The notes under the pieces were generated by a model that had not been told where the DNA came from, did no database searches, and saw only the letters and a program-made list of their open reading frames with translations. Below are positions 17,522 through 25,289 of a stretch of DNA of 36,004 nucleotides, piece after piece. The number at the start of each line of letters is the position of its first letter. Position 1 is the stretch's first letter. This stretch comes from Acidimicrobiaceae bacterium (lineage in GTDB: Bacteria; Actinomycetota; Acidimicrobiia; Acidimicrobiales; UBA8190): contig PLXQ01000010.1 in assembly GCA_003151475.1 (NCBI GenBank), positions 13,548 through 49,551 of the forward strand. Reading direction: 5' to 3'. Position numbers and translations under genes: made by a program.

Positions 17522-17899
17522 GTGCCGGGACGTGATGATCGACGGGAGAAAGGTGCCGGTCGTGGGGGTATCGCCGCCGGTGGCAGCGAATTCGTCGAGC
17601 TGGTGGTGGCGTACGCCAAGCAGGAGACCCTGGGCCCACTGCGCGGCCTGGCCCGCTTCGTGGCCATGGGAGCGGCCGCCACCATTGCCTGGTCGGTGGG
17701 ATCGCTCCTTCTCCTCGTCGCCCTCCTGCGGTTACTCCAGACCGAGACGGGATCGACCTTCCAGGGCAATCTCTCGTGGTTGCCCTACCTGATCACGGCC
17801 GCTGCCGCCCTGGCCGTCCTCGGACTCTCGGCGTGGCGGATCACAAAGACACCGTCGACCCGCCCGGTCGCCGGTAAGGCAGCGGGAGAGGGGCGATGA
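17522..17899 (+). CDS. Small two-helix membrane protein, holin-superfamily-III-like
   Basis: The protein has 125 residues: a charged N-terminus (PGRDDRREKGAGRGG), a conserved-looking amphipathic stretch EFVELVVAYAKQETLGPLRG, and two hydrophobic segments (about 52-75, TIAWSVGSLLLLVALLRLL, and about 83-103, YLITAAAALAVLGLSAW), then a polar tail. This pattern is the one commonly annotated as phage holin family (actinobacteriophage holin superfamily III) in bacterial chromosomes. There are no phage genes nearby, so a lysis role is unlikely and the name should be read as a fold label only. GTG at 17522 is chosen for its strong Shine-Dalgarno GAGGAGG four bases upstream. Its stop overlaps the next gene (ATGA). 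Confidence 0.7.
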   Translation: MPGRDDRREKGAGRGGIAAGGSEFVELVVAYAKQETLGPLRGLARFVAMGAAATIAWSVGSLLLLVALLRLLQTETGSTFQGNLSWLPYLITAAAALAVLGLSAWRITKTPSTRPVAGKAAGEGR

Positions 17900-18120
17900 G
17901 CATGGCCGGCACCGCCAGTACGACCAGGATCACCCGAGGCGACCTCGAAGCCAAGCTGCGTGAGGTGACGGGGGAGGCCACCGAGACGGTGGAGGCCGCC
18001 CGACCGCAGCTCATCGGCGGGGCCGTGGCGGGGCTGCTATTGGTCGTCATCGTCTCCTACCTCTTCGGTCGCCGTCGCGGCCGCAAGCGCTCGGCCATCG
18101 TCGAGATCCGCCGGGTCTGA
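17896..18120 (+). CDS. Small single-pass membrane protein
   Basis: The protein has 74 residues: a polar N-terminus with GDLEAKLREVTGEATETVEA, one hydrophobic segment IGGAVAGLLLVVIVSYLF (about 39-57), and a strongly basic tail GRRRGRKRS. The positive-inside rule places the tail in the cytoplasm. The ATG overlaps the stop of the previous gene (ATGA), with GAGAGGGG just upstream, so the two membrane proteins are probably made together. I do not recognise a named family. A second ATG two codons in is possible. Confidence 0.7.
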   Translation: MSMAGTASTTRITRGDLEAKLREVTGEATETVEAARPQLIGGAVAGLLLVVIVSYLFGRRRGRKRSAIVEIRRV

Positions 18121-18126
18121 ACGGCC

Positions 18127-18342
18127 ATGGACCGCCTACTGCGAACCCTCGTCAGACGTTCGATGAAGCGCGGCCTGGCCGGGGAACCGATCTGGCTCGC
18201 CGTCGCCGTCGGCGTCTGGCTCGTCCGTCGGGCCCGCAACGCCGGTCCCGAAGTCGTCTGGCAGGGTCGGGTCTCGCCCGGTCAGCGCCTGGTCGTCACC
18301 ACCATGGATCCCGCCACCCCGGCGGGACCGGACAAGGGGTGA
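18127..18342 (+). CDS. Small basic protein, possibly membrane-associated
   Basis: The protein has 71 residues. It starts MDRLLRTLVRRSMKRGLAGE, strongly basic, then a short hydrophobic stretch PIWLAVAVGVWLVRRA, then a polar region ending DPATPAGPDKG. It follows the previous gene by 6 bp and its stop overlaps the GTG of trmI (GTGA), which is good evidence that it is a real gene in the same transcript. No family is recognised. The hydrophobic part is marginal for a full transmembrane helix. Confidence 0.65.
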   Translation: MDRLLRTLVRRSMKRGLAGEPIWLAVAVGVWLVRRARNAGPEVVWQGRVSPGQRLVVTTMDPATPAGPDKG

Positions 18343-19217
18343 CGCCCGCCGATGGCGGGTCCCCCGGGACACTGGTGGCGGGGGAGCGGGTCCTGCTCGT
18401 CGACGCCAAGGCCCGTAAGTACCTCCTCACCTTGAAGCCGGGGGCGATGTTCCACACCCACGCCGGCATCGTGGCCCACGACAGCATCATCGGGGGCACC
18501 GACGGTGCATCGGTCACCGGCTCCACCGGTCGCCATTTCCTCGTCGTCCGTCCCACCTTGTCCGACGTGGTGCTCAAGATGCCGCGCGGCGCCCAGGTCA
18601 TCTACCCGAAGGACTTGGGGGCCATCCTCCTCGCCGCCGACATCGGACCGGGTATGAGGGTGCTCGAGGCGGGAGTGGGCTCAGGGGCACTGTCGATGGC
18701 GCTGCTGCGGGCCGGAGCCGACGTCGTGGGCTATGAGGTCCGGCCCGATTTCGCCAACGGGGCCCGGGCCAATGTGGCCGCCTGGAGCGGCGACGACGTG
18801 GCCTACCGGGTCGAGGTGCGAGACGTCTATGAAGGCATCGACGAAGTCGACCTCGATCGCATCGTCCTCGATCTCCCCGAACCCTGGCAGGTTCTTGCCC
18901 ATGCCGAGAAGGCGCTGCGGCCCGGCGGCATCATCCTCGCCTACCTGCCGACCATCAATCAGGTGGCCACGCTGCGGGCAGCCATGACCAGAAGCGCCTT
19001 CGGCATGGCCGAGACATCGGAGACCCTGCGCCGGACCTGGCACGTAGAGGAACGTTCGGTCCGCCCCGACCACCGGATGGTGGGACACACGGGATTTCTC
19101 ACCTCGGCCCGCCTTCTCGTTCCCCTGGACGAGACGTCCGCCTCCCTCGAGGACGACGCCGCGGCGTCGGAGCAGGACCCCGACGAAGGGTTCGAAGACG
19201 ACCCAGCGGAGCAGTAG
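18339..19217 (+). CDS. trmI: tRNA (adenine-58-N1)-methyltransferase
   Basis: The protein has 292 residues. It has the small N-terminal domain of TrmI (VDAKARKYLLTLKPGAMFHT, then HDSIIGG), the SAM-binding motif RVLEAGVGSGALSMAL (107-122) with acidic YEVRPDF, and the catalytic-region motif LDLPEPW. It methylates N1 of A58 in the T-loop of tRNA. The last 30 residues are an acidic tail (EDDAAASEQDPDEGFEDDPA). In Mycobacterium tuberculosis the homologue Rv2118c also lies just upstream of mpa, so the link to the proteasome locus is conserved. It is translationally coupled to the small gene before it. Confidence 0.93.
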   Translation: MTPADGGSPGTLVAGERVLLVDAKARKYLLTLKPGAMFHTHAGIVAHDSIIGGTDGASVTGSTGRHFLVVRPTLSDVVLKMPRGAQVIYPKDLGAILLAADIGPGMRVLEAGVGSGALSMALLRAGADVVGYEVRPDFANGARANVAAWSGDDVAYRVEVRDVYEGIDEVDLDRIVLDLPEPWQVLAHAEKALRPGGIILAYLPTINQVATLRAAMTRSAFGMAETSETLRRTWHVEERSVRPDHRMVGHTGFLTSARLLVPLDETSASLEDDAAASEQDPDEGFEDDPAEQ

Positions 19218-19232
19218 GCGCCGGACGGCGCC
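19217..19232. terminator. Compact GC hairpin between convergent trmI and ferredoxin
   Basis: GGCGCC (19217-19222), loop GGAC, GGCGCC (19227-19232) forms a perfect 6-bp hairpin starting at the last base of the trmI stop codon. It lacks a U-tract, as many actinobacterial terminators do. The position between two convergent genes supports a two-way terminator. Confidence 0.4.
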
Positions 19233-19233
19233 G

Positions 19234-19277
19234 CTGTCAGCCCTGCTCGATGAAGCTGTCAGCCCTGCTCGATGAAG
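19234..19277. repeat. Perfect 22-bp tandem duplication at ferredoxin 3' end
   Basis: Units 19234-19255 and 19256-19277 are identical over 22 bp (CTGTCAGCCCTGCTCGATGA then AG). The second unit holds the last six codons and the stop of the ferredoxin gene; the first is a copy of this tail lying beyond the stop. The duplication therefore does not change the protein. Confidence 0.95.
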
Positions 19278-19495
19278 ATGCACTCGCCGGGGCACTCTTC
19301 GGCCGCCTCGGTCACGGCGTCCTCCAGGTCCTCGGGCACGAGCGCCATCCCGGCGGAACCGCCCGGGTCGTTCTTCACGTTGTCGGCGTCCTTCACGTAG
19401 GCCAGTCCGTCGTCGAGAAGGGTGAAGACGGCCGGCGCGATCTCCTCGCACAGCCCGTCCCCGGTGCACAGATCCTGATCGATCCAGACCTTCAT
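19259..19495 (-). CDS. 3Fe-4S type ferredoxin
   Basis: This 78-residue ferredoxin starts MKVWIDQDLCTGDGLCEEIA. The cysteine pattern C10-x5-C16 with C68-Pro near the end fits single-cluster 3Fe-4S (or 4Fe-4S with a fourth ligand) ferredoxins of the kind that serve cytochrome P450 systems. An extra Cys72 follows (CPGEC). The body is very acidic. It would carry one electron in the cytoplasm; no P450 or reductase gene is in the window, so the partner is unknown. The ATG at 19495 was chosen because the ferredoxin fold starts there; an upstream in-frame start adds 12 unlikely residues. It is transcribed away from arc. Confidence 0.88.
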   Translation of the reverse strand: MKVWIDQDLCTGDGLCEEIAPAVFTLLDDGLAYVKDADNVKNDPGGSAGMALVPEDLEDAVTEAAEECPGECIFIEQG

Positions 19496-19783
19496 GGCGG
19501 TTCTTCTTGCCCTCTCCTGCCGACGGACCAACTAACCGGACGGTAACGACGGGCCGTTCGGAGTGCCAATTACCGGCCCGCACCTGCACGCGGACCCACC
19601 TCGACCGGCGTCACACGCCGTCCAACGGCCGGATGGGGTCGCCCGGAGCATCCAGACTACCGGGCACGGGGCAGTAATCCAGCACCATGCGTTTATCCGG
19701 CCACAGGGCGCGCCTATAAGCACGGAGCCCGGTGTATCGTCGAAAGTGAGGCTTAGAGCGACCGGCGGGGAGGTGGTTCCGAG
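19496..19783. promoter_or_regulatory. Divergent promoter region, ferredoxin / arc
   Basis: This 288-bp region between the divergent ferredoxin and arc genes is the best place for the proteasome-locus promoter. On the plus strand TATAAG (19715-19720) and TATCGT (19735-19740) are -10 candidates. The ribosome-binding site GGGGAGG (19767-19773) lies 10 bases before the arc GTG. No reading frame in it looks real and no operator was recognised. Confidence 0.45.
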
Positions 19784-21547
19784 GTGGCCGATTCCGACGA
19801 GCAGCAAGAGGATTTGGCCCTCCGTCAGGAGCTCGAGCACCTTCGCGAAAGGGCCCGCCAGGCCGAGGAGGAAGTCGGCGTCCTAAGACGCCGGCTATCC
19901 GAGGGCCCCGGGAGGGTCCAGTCGCTCGAAGAGCGCATGCTCGACGCCAAGGGCCAACTGGCCCAGGCGGTCTCGCAGAACGAGAAGCTCACCTACACGC
20001 TGCAGCAGGCCAAGGAGCACATCGCCGCGCTGCGCGAAGAGGTCGACAAGCTCACCCAGCCGCCGAGCGCCTACGGCACCTTTCTCTACGCCAACGAGGA
20101 CGGCACCATCGACGTCTTCTCCGGGGGCCGCAAGATGCGGGTGGCCGTCCACCCCGAGATCAACGCCGAGGAGTTGCGCCGGGGACAAGAGGTCGTCCTC
20201 AACGAATCGCTCAACGTCGTGCTGGCCAGAAACGGCGACGACTCCGGTGAGGTCGTCACCTTGAAGGAGCTCTTGGAGGACGGCCGGCGCGCCATCGTCT
20301 ACGCCCGCGCCGACGAAGAGCGCGTGGTCGAGCTCTCGCACAGCCTCGACGGCGTGCACCTGCGCGCCGGTGACTCGGTGCTCATGGAGGCCCGCTCGCA
20401 GCTGCTCGTCGAGAAGCTGCCGCGTCCCGAAGTCGAAGAGCTGGTGTTGGAAGAGGTGCCCGACATCACCTACAGCGACGTCGGTGGCCTCGACGACCAG
20501 ATCGAAGCGATCATGGACGCCGTCGAGCTCCCGTATCTGCATCGGGCGCTGTTCGCCGACTACAAGCTGCCGGCGCCGAAGGGCATCCTCCTCTACGGTC
20601 CCCCCGGCTGCGGCAAGACCCTGATCGCCAAGGCGGTCGCCAATTCGCTGGCCAAAAAGGTGGCCCAGGTCACGGGTAACCAGAACATCCGCAGCTATTT
20701 CTTGAACATCAAGGGACCGGAGCTGCTCAACAAGTACGTGGGCGAGACCGAGCGCCAGATCCGCCTCGTCTTCCAACGCGCTCGGGAGAAGGCCGAAGAG
20801 GGTGTCCCCGTCATCGTCTTCTTCGACGAGATGGATTCGCTCTTCCGCACCCGGGGCACGGGCATCAGCTCCGACATGGAGTCCACCATCGTTCCCCAGC
20901 TGCTGGCCGAGATCGACGGCGTGGAGACACTGCGCGACGTGATCGTGATCGGTGCGTCGAACCGCGAGGACCTCATCGACCCGGCCATCTTGCGCCCGGG
21001 ACGGCTCGACGTGAAGATCAAGATCGAGCGACCGAACGAAGAGGCGGCGTCCCAGATCTTCGCCCGCTACCTCACGTCGGACCTTCCCTTCGATCCCGTC
21101 GAGGTCGACCGCCTGGGCGGCGGCGACCAGTCCAAGGCCGTTCAGGCCATCATCGAGACGACGGTGGCCGAGATGTACCGGGCCGACGACGAGAACCGCT
21201 TTCTCGAGGTCACCTACCAGAACGGTGACAAGGAACTGCTTTACTACCGCGACTTCTCCTCGGGAGCGATGATCGAGAACATCGTCCGCCGGGCGAAGAA
21301 GCTGGCCATCAAGAGGGTCATCGCCGGCGAAGGGGGAGGGATCCGTACCTCGGATCTCCTCGAGTCCATCCGCCGGGAGTACAAGGAGAACGAGGACCTT
21401 CCGAACACCACCAACCCCGACGACTGGGCCCGGATCTCGGGCAAGAAGGGCGAGCGGATCGTCTATGTCCGCACCCTGTTGGCGGACTCCGAGGAGGCGC
21501 GTGGTGGCCGAGCGATCGAACGGGTGGGTACCGGGCAGTATCTGTAA
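19784..21547 (+). CDS. arc: Proteasome-associated ATPase ARC (Mpa)
   Basis: This 587-residue AAA+ ATPase recognises pupylated proteins, unfolds them and feeds them to the 20S proteasome. Residues 1-92 form the coiled coil that binds Pup; 95-215 hold the two OB-type interdomain folds ([20 protein letters not shown] and the second barrel around [18 protein letters not shown]). Then comes the AAA module: Walker A GPPGCGKT (272-279), Walker B VIVFFDE (343-349) and arginines R404 and R407 in ILRPGRLD. The protein ends GTGQYL, matching the conserved C-terminal Gln-Tyr-Leu tail that docks on the proteasome alpha ring. GTG at 19784 has GGGGAGG 10 bases upstream. It is the first gene of the plus-strand proteasome run. 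Confidence 0.97.
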   Translation: MADSDEQQEDLALRQELEHLRERARQAEEEVGVLRRRLSEGPGRVQSLEERMLDAKGQLAQAVSQNEKLTYTLQQAKEHIAALREEVDKLTQPPSAYGTFLYANEDGTIDVFSGGRKMRVAVHPEINAEELRRGQEVVLNESLNVVLARNGDDSGEVVTLKELLEDGRRAIVYARADEERVVELSHSLDGVHLRAGDSVLMEARSQLLVEKLPRPEVEELVLEEVPDITYSDVGGLDDQIEAIMDAVELPYLHRALFADYKLPAPKGILLYGPPGCGKTLIAKAVANSLAKKVAQVTGNQNIRSYFLNIKGPELLNKYVGETERQIRLVFQRAREKAEEGVPVIVFFDEMDSLFRTRGTGISSDMESTIVPQLLAEIDGVETLRDVIVIGASNREDLIDPAILRPGRLDVKIKIERPNEEAASQIFARYLTSDLPFDPVEVDRLGGGDQSKAVQAIIETTVAEMYRADDENRFLEVTYQNGDKELLYYRDFSSGAMIENIVRRAKKLAIKRVIAGEGGGIRTSDLLESIRREYKENEDLPNTTNPDDWARISGKKGERIVYVRTLLADSEEARGGRAIERVGTGQYL

Positions 21548-21618
21548 TCCGGTCGCCCCTGGTCATGAACACTGAGTTGCGCTGTCCCGGGAGCCGCGAA
21601 CGGCCGTCGGGTCGGGGC

Positions 21619-21624
21619 TAGGGT
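21619..21624 (+). promoter_or_regulatory. -10-like element before dop
   Basis: TAGGGT stands exactly 7 bases before the dop ATG, and no Shine-Dalgarno sequence is seen (the bases between are CGTTTTC). This is the arrangement of a leaderless transcript, common in actinobacteria. No clear -35 box was found. Confidence 0.4.
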
Positions 21625-21631
21625 CGTTTTC

Positions 21632-23119
21632 ATGGCGGTCGCCAAGGTTTGCGGGATCGAAACGGAGTACGGGATCCACCACGTCGGTGGTGACGGGAAC
21701 CCCGTGGCCTCTTCGTCGCTGCTGGTGAACGCCTACGTCATGGATCTGGCGCGAGCCGGATGGGACTTCGAGGACGAGACGCCGGGCAACGATGCCCGGG
21801 GATTCGCCCGCGAGGGCTCCATGCCCCCGGAGGTGGAAACCCATCTCGTGAACGCGGTGCTCACCAACGGGGCCCGCTACTACGTCGACCACGCCCATCC
21901 CGAGTTCTCCACCCCCGAGTGCATCAGCCCCCTGGAGGCGGTTCTCTACGACAAGGCGGGCGAGGAGGTCCTGCGCCGTTCGATGCTGGCGGTCGGACGT
22001 TCGCTCCCGCCCGGTCAGTCGATCATCGTCTACAAGAACAATTCCGATAGCAAGGGCAACTCCTACGGCACCCACGAGAACTACCTGATGGACCGGGCGG
22101 TGCCCTTCGCCCGCATCGCCCATCTCATCACGCCGCACTTCGTGACCCGCCAGATCTTCACCGGGGCGGGCAAGGTCGGCAGCGAAACACCGGGCGCGGC
22201 CGGCCGCGACATCACCTTCCAGATCGCGCAACGGTCGGAGTTCTTCGAAGAAGAGATCGGCCTGGAGACGACGCTCAAGCGTCCGATCGTGAACACCCGT
22301 GACGAACCGCACGCCGACCCCCAGCGTTACCGGCGGCTCCATGTCATCGTCGGCGACGCCAACATGGCCGAGGTGGCGACATTTCTGAAGATGGGCACCA
22401 CGGCGCTCGTCCTGGCCCTGATCGAGGACGACGGTTTCGACGGGGTGGATCTGGCTCTGGCCAACCCGGTGCAGGCCATCCGCCAGGTGGCCCTCGACCC
22501 CACCCTCTCCACCGCCGTCGAGATGGCCGACGGCCGGACGGTCACCGCCCTGGCGCTGCAGTGGGAGCTCTACGGGCTGGCCCGCAAGTACGCCGAGGAC
22601 AGGGGTCTCGACTGCCTGGGCGACGAGATCGTGGGGCAGATGGTGCTCCAGCGCTGGGAAGACGTGCTCCACGGGCTCGAGACCGATCCCTCCCAGGTGG
22701 CCGGCCAGGTGGACTGGGCGGCCAAGCTCCAGCTCCTCGAGGCCTACCGCGAGCGCCACGGCCTCGACTGGGACGACAGCCGGCTGGCGGCCGTGGACCT
22801 GCAGTATCACGACCTGCGCCCCGAACGGTCCCTGTTCGCCCGACTCGACACGGAGCACCTGGTCAAAGCCGAAGACGTCCTGGCGGCGGTCACCGAACCC
22901 CCCCGACGTACGCGGGCTTACTTCCGGGGGCAATGCTTGAAACGTTGGGCCTCAGCGGTGGCCAGTGCCAACTGGGATTCGCTGGTGTTCGACCTCGGGA
23001 CCGACCCGCTGCGGCGCGTCCCTATGATGGATCCGCTTCGCGGAACAGCCGAACATGTGGAGGAGTTGCTCAGAGAATGCGCCACGCCGGCGGAGTTGTT
23101 GACAAGGTTGAGCGGTTAG
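21632..23119 (+). CDS. dop: Depupylase / Pup deamidase Dop
   Basis: This 495-residue protein of the glutamine-synthetase-like Pup-enzyme family starts with the family signature VCGIETEYGIHH. The catalytic aspartate is Asp86 in YYVDHAHPEFSTPEC. Before it lies the Dop-specific loop (about 46-68, ETPGNDARGFAREGSMPP), which PafA lacks; this tells the two paralogues apart. The enzyme removes Pup from proteins and, where Pup ends in Gln, deamidates it. Here Pup already ends in Glu, so depupylation should be its only needed role. It follows arc after 84 bp and precedes pup by 12 bp. Confidence 0.96.
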   Translation: MAVAKVCGIETEYGIHHVGGDGNPVASSSLLVNAYVMDLARAGWDFEDETPGNDARGFAREGSMPPEVETHLVNAVLTNGARYYVDHAHPEFSTPECISPLEAVLYDKAGEEVLRRSMLAVGRSLPPGQSIIVYKNNSDSKGNSYGTHENYLMDRAVPFARIAHLITPHFVTRQIFTGAGKVGSETPGAAGRDITFQIAQRSEFFEEEIGLETTLKRPIVNTRDEPHADPQRYRRLHVIVGDANMAEVATFLKMGTTALVLALIEDDGFDGVDLALANPVQAIRQVALDPTLSTAVEMADGRTVTALALQWELYGLARKYAEDRGLDCLGDEIVGQMVLQRWEDVLHGLETDPSQVAGQVDWAAKLQLLEAYRERHGLDWDDSRLAAVDLQYHDLRPERSLFARLDTEHLVKAEDVLAAVTEPPRRTRAYFRGQCLKRWASAVASANWDSLVFDLGTDPLRRVPMMDPLRGTAEHVEELLRECATPAELLTRLSG

Positions 23120-23131
23120 AGGAGTTGAGGA

Positions 23132-23329
23132 ATGGCTGAACGGGAGTTGAAGCGCAAGCCAGCGGCGGCACCGCGCGAGGAGCAGGTGATCGAGGAGGCG
23201 CCGCAGACTGCCGCGCAGGGCGAGAAGCTCAAGGCCGAACTCGACGACCTGCTCGACGAGATCGACGAAGTCCTCGAAGAGAACGCCGAGGAGTTCGTGC
23301 GGAACTACGTCCAAAAGGGCGGGGAGTAA
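23132..23329 (+). CDS. pup: Prokaryotic ubiquitin-like protein Pup
   Basis: This 65-residue, acidic, largely disordered modifier protein ends NYVQKGGE. The central helix-forming segment EKLKAELDDLLDEIDEVLEE is the part that binds the ARC coiled coil. The C-terminal Glu would be joined by PafA to substrate lysines. Because the last residue is Glu rather than Gln, no deamidation is required before ligation, as in corynebacteria. It starts with ATG 12 bp after dop behind a strong GAGGAGTTGAGGA sequence, which fits high expression, and precedes prcB by 4 bp. Confidence 0.97.
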   Translation: MAERELKRKPAAAPREEQVIEEAPQTAAQGEKLKAELDDLLDEIDEVLEENAEEFVRNYVQKGGE

Positions 23330-23333
23330 CTGC

Positions 23334-24140
23334 GTGGGCCTGCCGCTCTTCCCGTCCGGGGATGACCCGGGCCCCAGTTTCGCCGCCCTGCTGCGCAGGA
23401 CGGACCCGACCACACCGCTGCTCCCGGGAATCGACCCCTCCGGAGTGCCGCTAACCGTGCGCCACGGCACGACCGTGGTGGCCATGCGCTACACCCAAGG
23501 TGTCATCATGGCCGGCGACCGCCGCGCCACCGAAGGCCACATCATCGCCCATCGGGCCATGGAGAAGGTCTTTCCCGCCGATCGCCACTCGGCCGTGGCC
23601 ATCGCCGGCGCTGCCGGCCCGTCGGTCCAGATGGTGCGGCTCTTCCAGACCCAGCTCGAGCACTACGAGAAGGTCGAAGGGGTCGCTCTGAGCCTCGAAG
23701 GCAAGGCCAACCAGTTGGGCCAGATGGTGCGCGAGCACCTGCCCATGGCCATGCAGGGCCTCGTCGTCGTACCCCTCTTCGCCGGTTTCGACCTGGCCCG
23801 GGGCCAGGGTCGCATCTTCAGCTACGACGTCACCGGCGGCCACTACGAAGAGGCCGACCACGCCGCGACCGGGTCGGGCGGCCGCGACGCCCGGACGACC
23901 ATCAAGTTGGGGTGGCACCCGGGGTTGGCGCGCGACGAGGCCATCGAGCTCGCCGTGCGTGCGCTGTACGAGGCGGCCGACGAGGATTCGGCCACCGGCG
24001 GCCCCGATCTCGTCCGGGGCATCTTCCCCATGGTGGCCACTGTCACCCTGGAGGGATACGAGACCGTGCCCGATGCCGAAGTGGCCGAACGCTTCGGCAC
24101 CCTTCTGGCCCGTCGCAGTGCCGGGGGTCCCGCGTTATGA
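23334..24140 (+). CDS. prcB: 20S proteasome beta subunit
   Basis: The precursor has 268 residues. A 45-residue propeptide precedes the autocatalytic site LTVRHG/TTVVAM; cleavage after Gly45 frees Thr46, the catalytic nucleophile. Downstream GVIMAGDRRATEG carries the conserved Asp and Arg, and the Lys of MEKVFP matches the active-site Lys33 equivalent. The subunit forms the two inner heptameric rings of the proteasome. GTG at 23334 is 4 bp after the pup stop, with GGGGAGTAA of that gene serving as ribosome-binding site. Its stop overlaps the prcA ATG (ATGA), which ties the two core subunits together in translation. Confidence 0.97.
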   Translation: MGLPLFPSGDDPGPSFAALLRRTDPTTPLLPGIDPSGVPLTVRHGTTVVAMRYTQGVIMAGDRRATEGHIIAHRAMEKVFPADRHSAVAIAGAAGPSVQMVRLFQTQLEHYEKVEGVALSLEGKANQLGQMVREHLPMAMQGLVVVPLFAGFDLARGQGRIFSYDVTGGHYEEADHAATGSGGRDARTTIKLGWHPGLARDEAIELAVRALYEAADEDSATGGPDLVRGIFPMVATVTLEGYETVPDAEVAERFGTLLARRSAGGPAL

Positions 24141-24880
24141 CCATGCCCTACTACGTGGCCCCCGAACAGGTCATGAAGGACCGGGCCGAGTACGCCCAGA
24201 AGGGCATCGCCCGGGGCCGCTCCCTGGTCGCCACCATCTACGACGGCGGCATCGTGATGGTGGCCGAGAACCCGTCGCGCTCGCTGCACAAGGTGAGCGA
24301 GATCTACGACCGCATCGCCTTCGCCGGAGTGGGGAAGTACAACGAATTCGATCAGCTGCGCGTCTCCGGAGTCCGTCATGCCGACACCAAGGGCTTCGCC
24401 TTCAGTCGCGAGGACGTCGACGCCCGTTCGCTGGCCAACCTCTACGCGCAATACCTGGGCCAGGTCTTCACCCATGAGATGAAGCCGCTCGAGGTCGAGG
24501 TCCTCGTGGCCGAGCTCGGGATCGAGCAGCGCCTCGATCAGATGTACCACATCGCCTACGAAGGCACGATCACCGACGAGGACCATTTCGCCGTCCTCGG
24601 GGGCGAAACGGAGACCATCACGTCGCGCGTGGCCGCCGCCTTCGTCGACGGCTGGGACCTGGACACGGCCCTGCGCGGTGCCGTCACCGCCCTCGCCGGT
24701 CCCGACCGCACCCTCGGACCCGATGACCTCGAAGTGGCCGTCCTGGCCCGCACGACGGGCCGGCGTGCCTTTCGCCGCCTGGGCCCGGCCGAGTTGGGCG
24801 AGCGCCTGGCCGCCCCTCGCCGCGGTGGCCGGGGGTCCCGGTCGACTCCCTCTGCTCCGGCCGACGACCCTCCCGGCTGA
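24137..24880 (+). CDS. prcA: 20S proteasome alpha subunit
   Basis: The subunit has 247 residues and forms the outer rings that gate entry and bind ARC. It starts MTMPYYVAPEQVMKDRAEYA, the usual N-terminal gate and first helix, then IARGRSLVATIYDGGIVMVA, with no catalytic threonine, as expected for alpha. GKYNEFDQLRVSGVRHAD and the long core match actinobacterial PrcA. The C-terminus is a Ser/Pro/Arg-rich tail. The open frame extends back inside prcB, but the ATG at 24137 in the ATGA overlap is clear; a second ATG two codons later is possible. It is followed by a GC hairpin and a convergent gene. Confidence 0.97.
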   Translation: MTMPYYVAPEQVMKDRAEYAQKGIARGRSLVATIYDGGIVMVAENPSRSLHKVSEIYDRIAFAGVGKYNEFDQLRVSGVRHADTKGFAFSREDVDARSLANLYAQYLGQVFTHEMKPLEVEVLVAELGIEQRLDQMYHIAYEGTITDEDHFAVLGGETETITSRVAAAFVDGWDLDTALRGAVTALAGPDRTLGPDDLEVAVLARTTGRRAFRRLGPAELGERLAAPRRGGRGSRSTPSAPADDPPG

Positions 24881-24899
24881 CCGACCGGGCGTTAGGCAC

Positions 24900-24921
24900 C
24901 GCCGGAGGGGCTCGGCCGGCG
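24900..24921. terminator. GC hairpin after prcA
   Basis: CGCCGG (24900-24905) can pair with CCGGCG (24916-24921) around a 10-base loop. It lies between the convergent prcA and DUF2007-like genes and has no U-tract. It may end transcription in both directions. Confidence 0.3.
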
Positions 24922-24927
24922 ACTTCC

Positions 24928-25179
24928 TCAGTCGTCGGCGGGTCCCGACGCGACGTCGTCGAAAAGCGCTTCCACCTGGTCGGCCATGAGCAGCTCACGG
25001 GCCTCGTCGGCCTGATCGACGAGCACGAGCACCTGGACCGGGCCGGGCAGGGGATAGGTCCCGTCGCCTCCGCCACGTGACTGGGTGAGGATGCCGTCGG
25101 CTCCGAGCCGGGCCACGAGCACCCGGGCCTCGAAGGAGGACCCCACGGTGGTGAGAGGAACCATGACCGGAGACGCCAT
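24928..25179 (-). CDS. Small DUF2007-like protein inside the proteasome locus
   Basis: The protein has 83 residues. The pattern VPLTTVGSSFEARVLVARLG followed by a variable loop, PVQVLVLVDQADEARELLMA and an acidic C-terminus matches the DUF2007 (putative signal-transducing) type of small ferredoxin-like-fold protein; I judge this by pattern only. There is no signal peptide, cysteine or membrane segment. It points against prcA and pafA and separates them. ATG at 25179 is chosen; ATG at 25164 would remove five residues and the frame is open further upstream without homology. Its role is unknown. Confidence 0.65.
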   Translation of the reverse strand: MASPVMVPLTTVGSSFEARVLVARLGADGILTQSRGGGDGTYPLPGPVQVLVLVDQADEARELLMADQVEALFDDVASGPADD

Positions 25180-25275
25180 GACCGGATGGTACCGCCCGGC
25201 ATGGCGCGGCGCCCGGGTGAATTCCCAGGCCCGGTGAAAGGGGCCCAGAGTCACAGGAAGGACCGGGGCGGGCGC

Positions 25276-25281
25276 TACCGT
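25276..25281 (+). promoter_or_regulatory. -10-like element before pafA
   Basis: TACCGT stands 8 bases before the pafA GTG. There is no Shine-Dalgarno in the bases between (GGATATCG), which suggests a leaderless or nearly leaderless transcript for pafA, independent of the prcBA transcript. Confidence 0.35.
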
Positions 25282-25289
25282 GGATATCG

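Noticed and set aside
17522..17899. Prophage remnant suggested by a holin-like protein
   Set aside because: No integrase, endolysin, structural gene or attachment site is near, and the gene is coupled to housekeeping genes.
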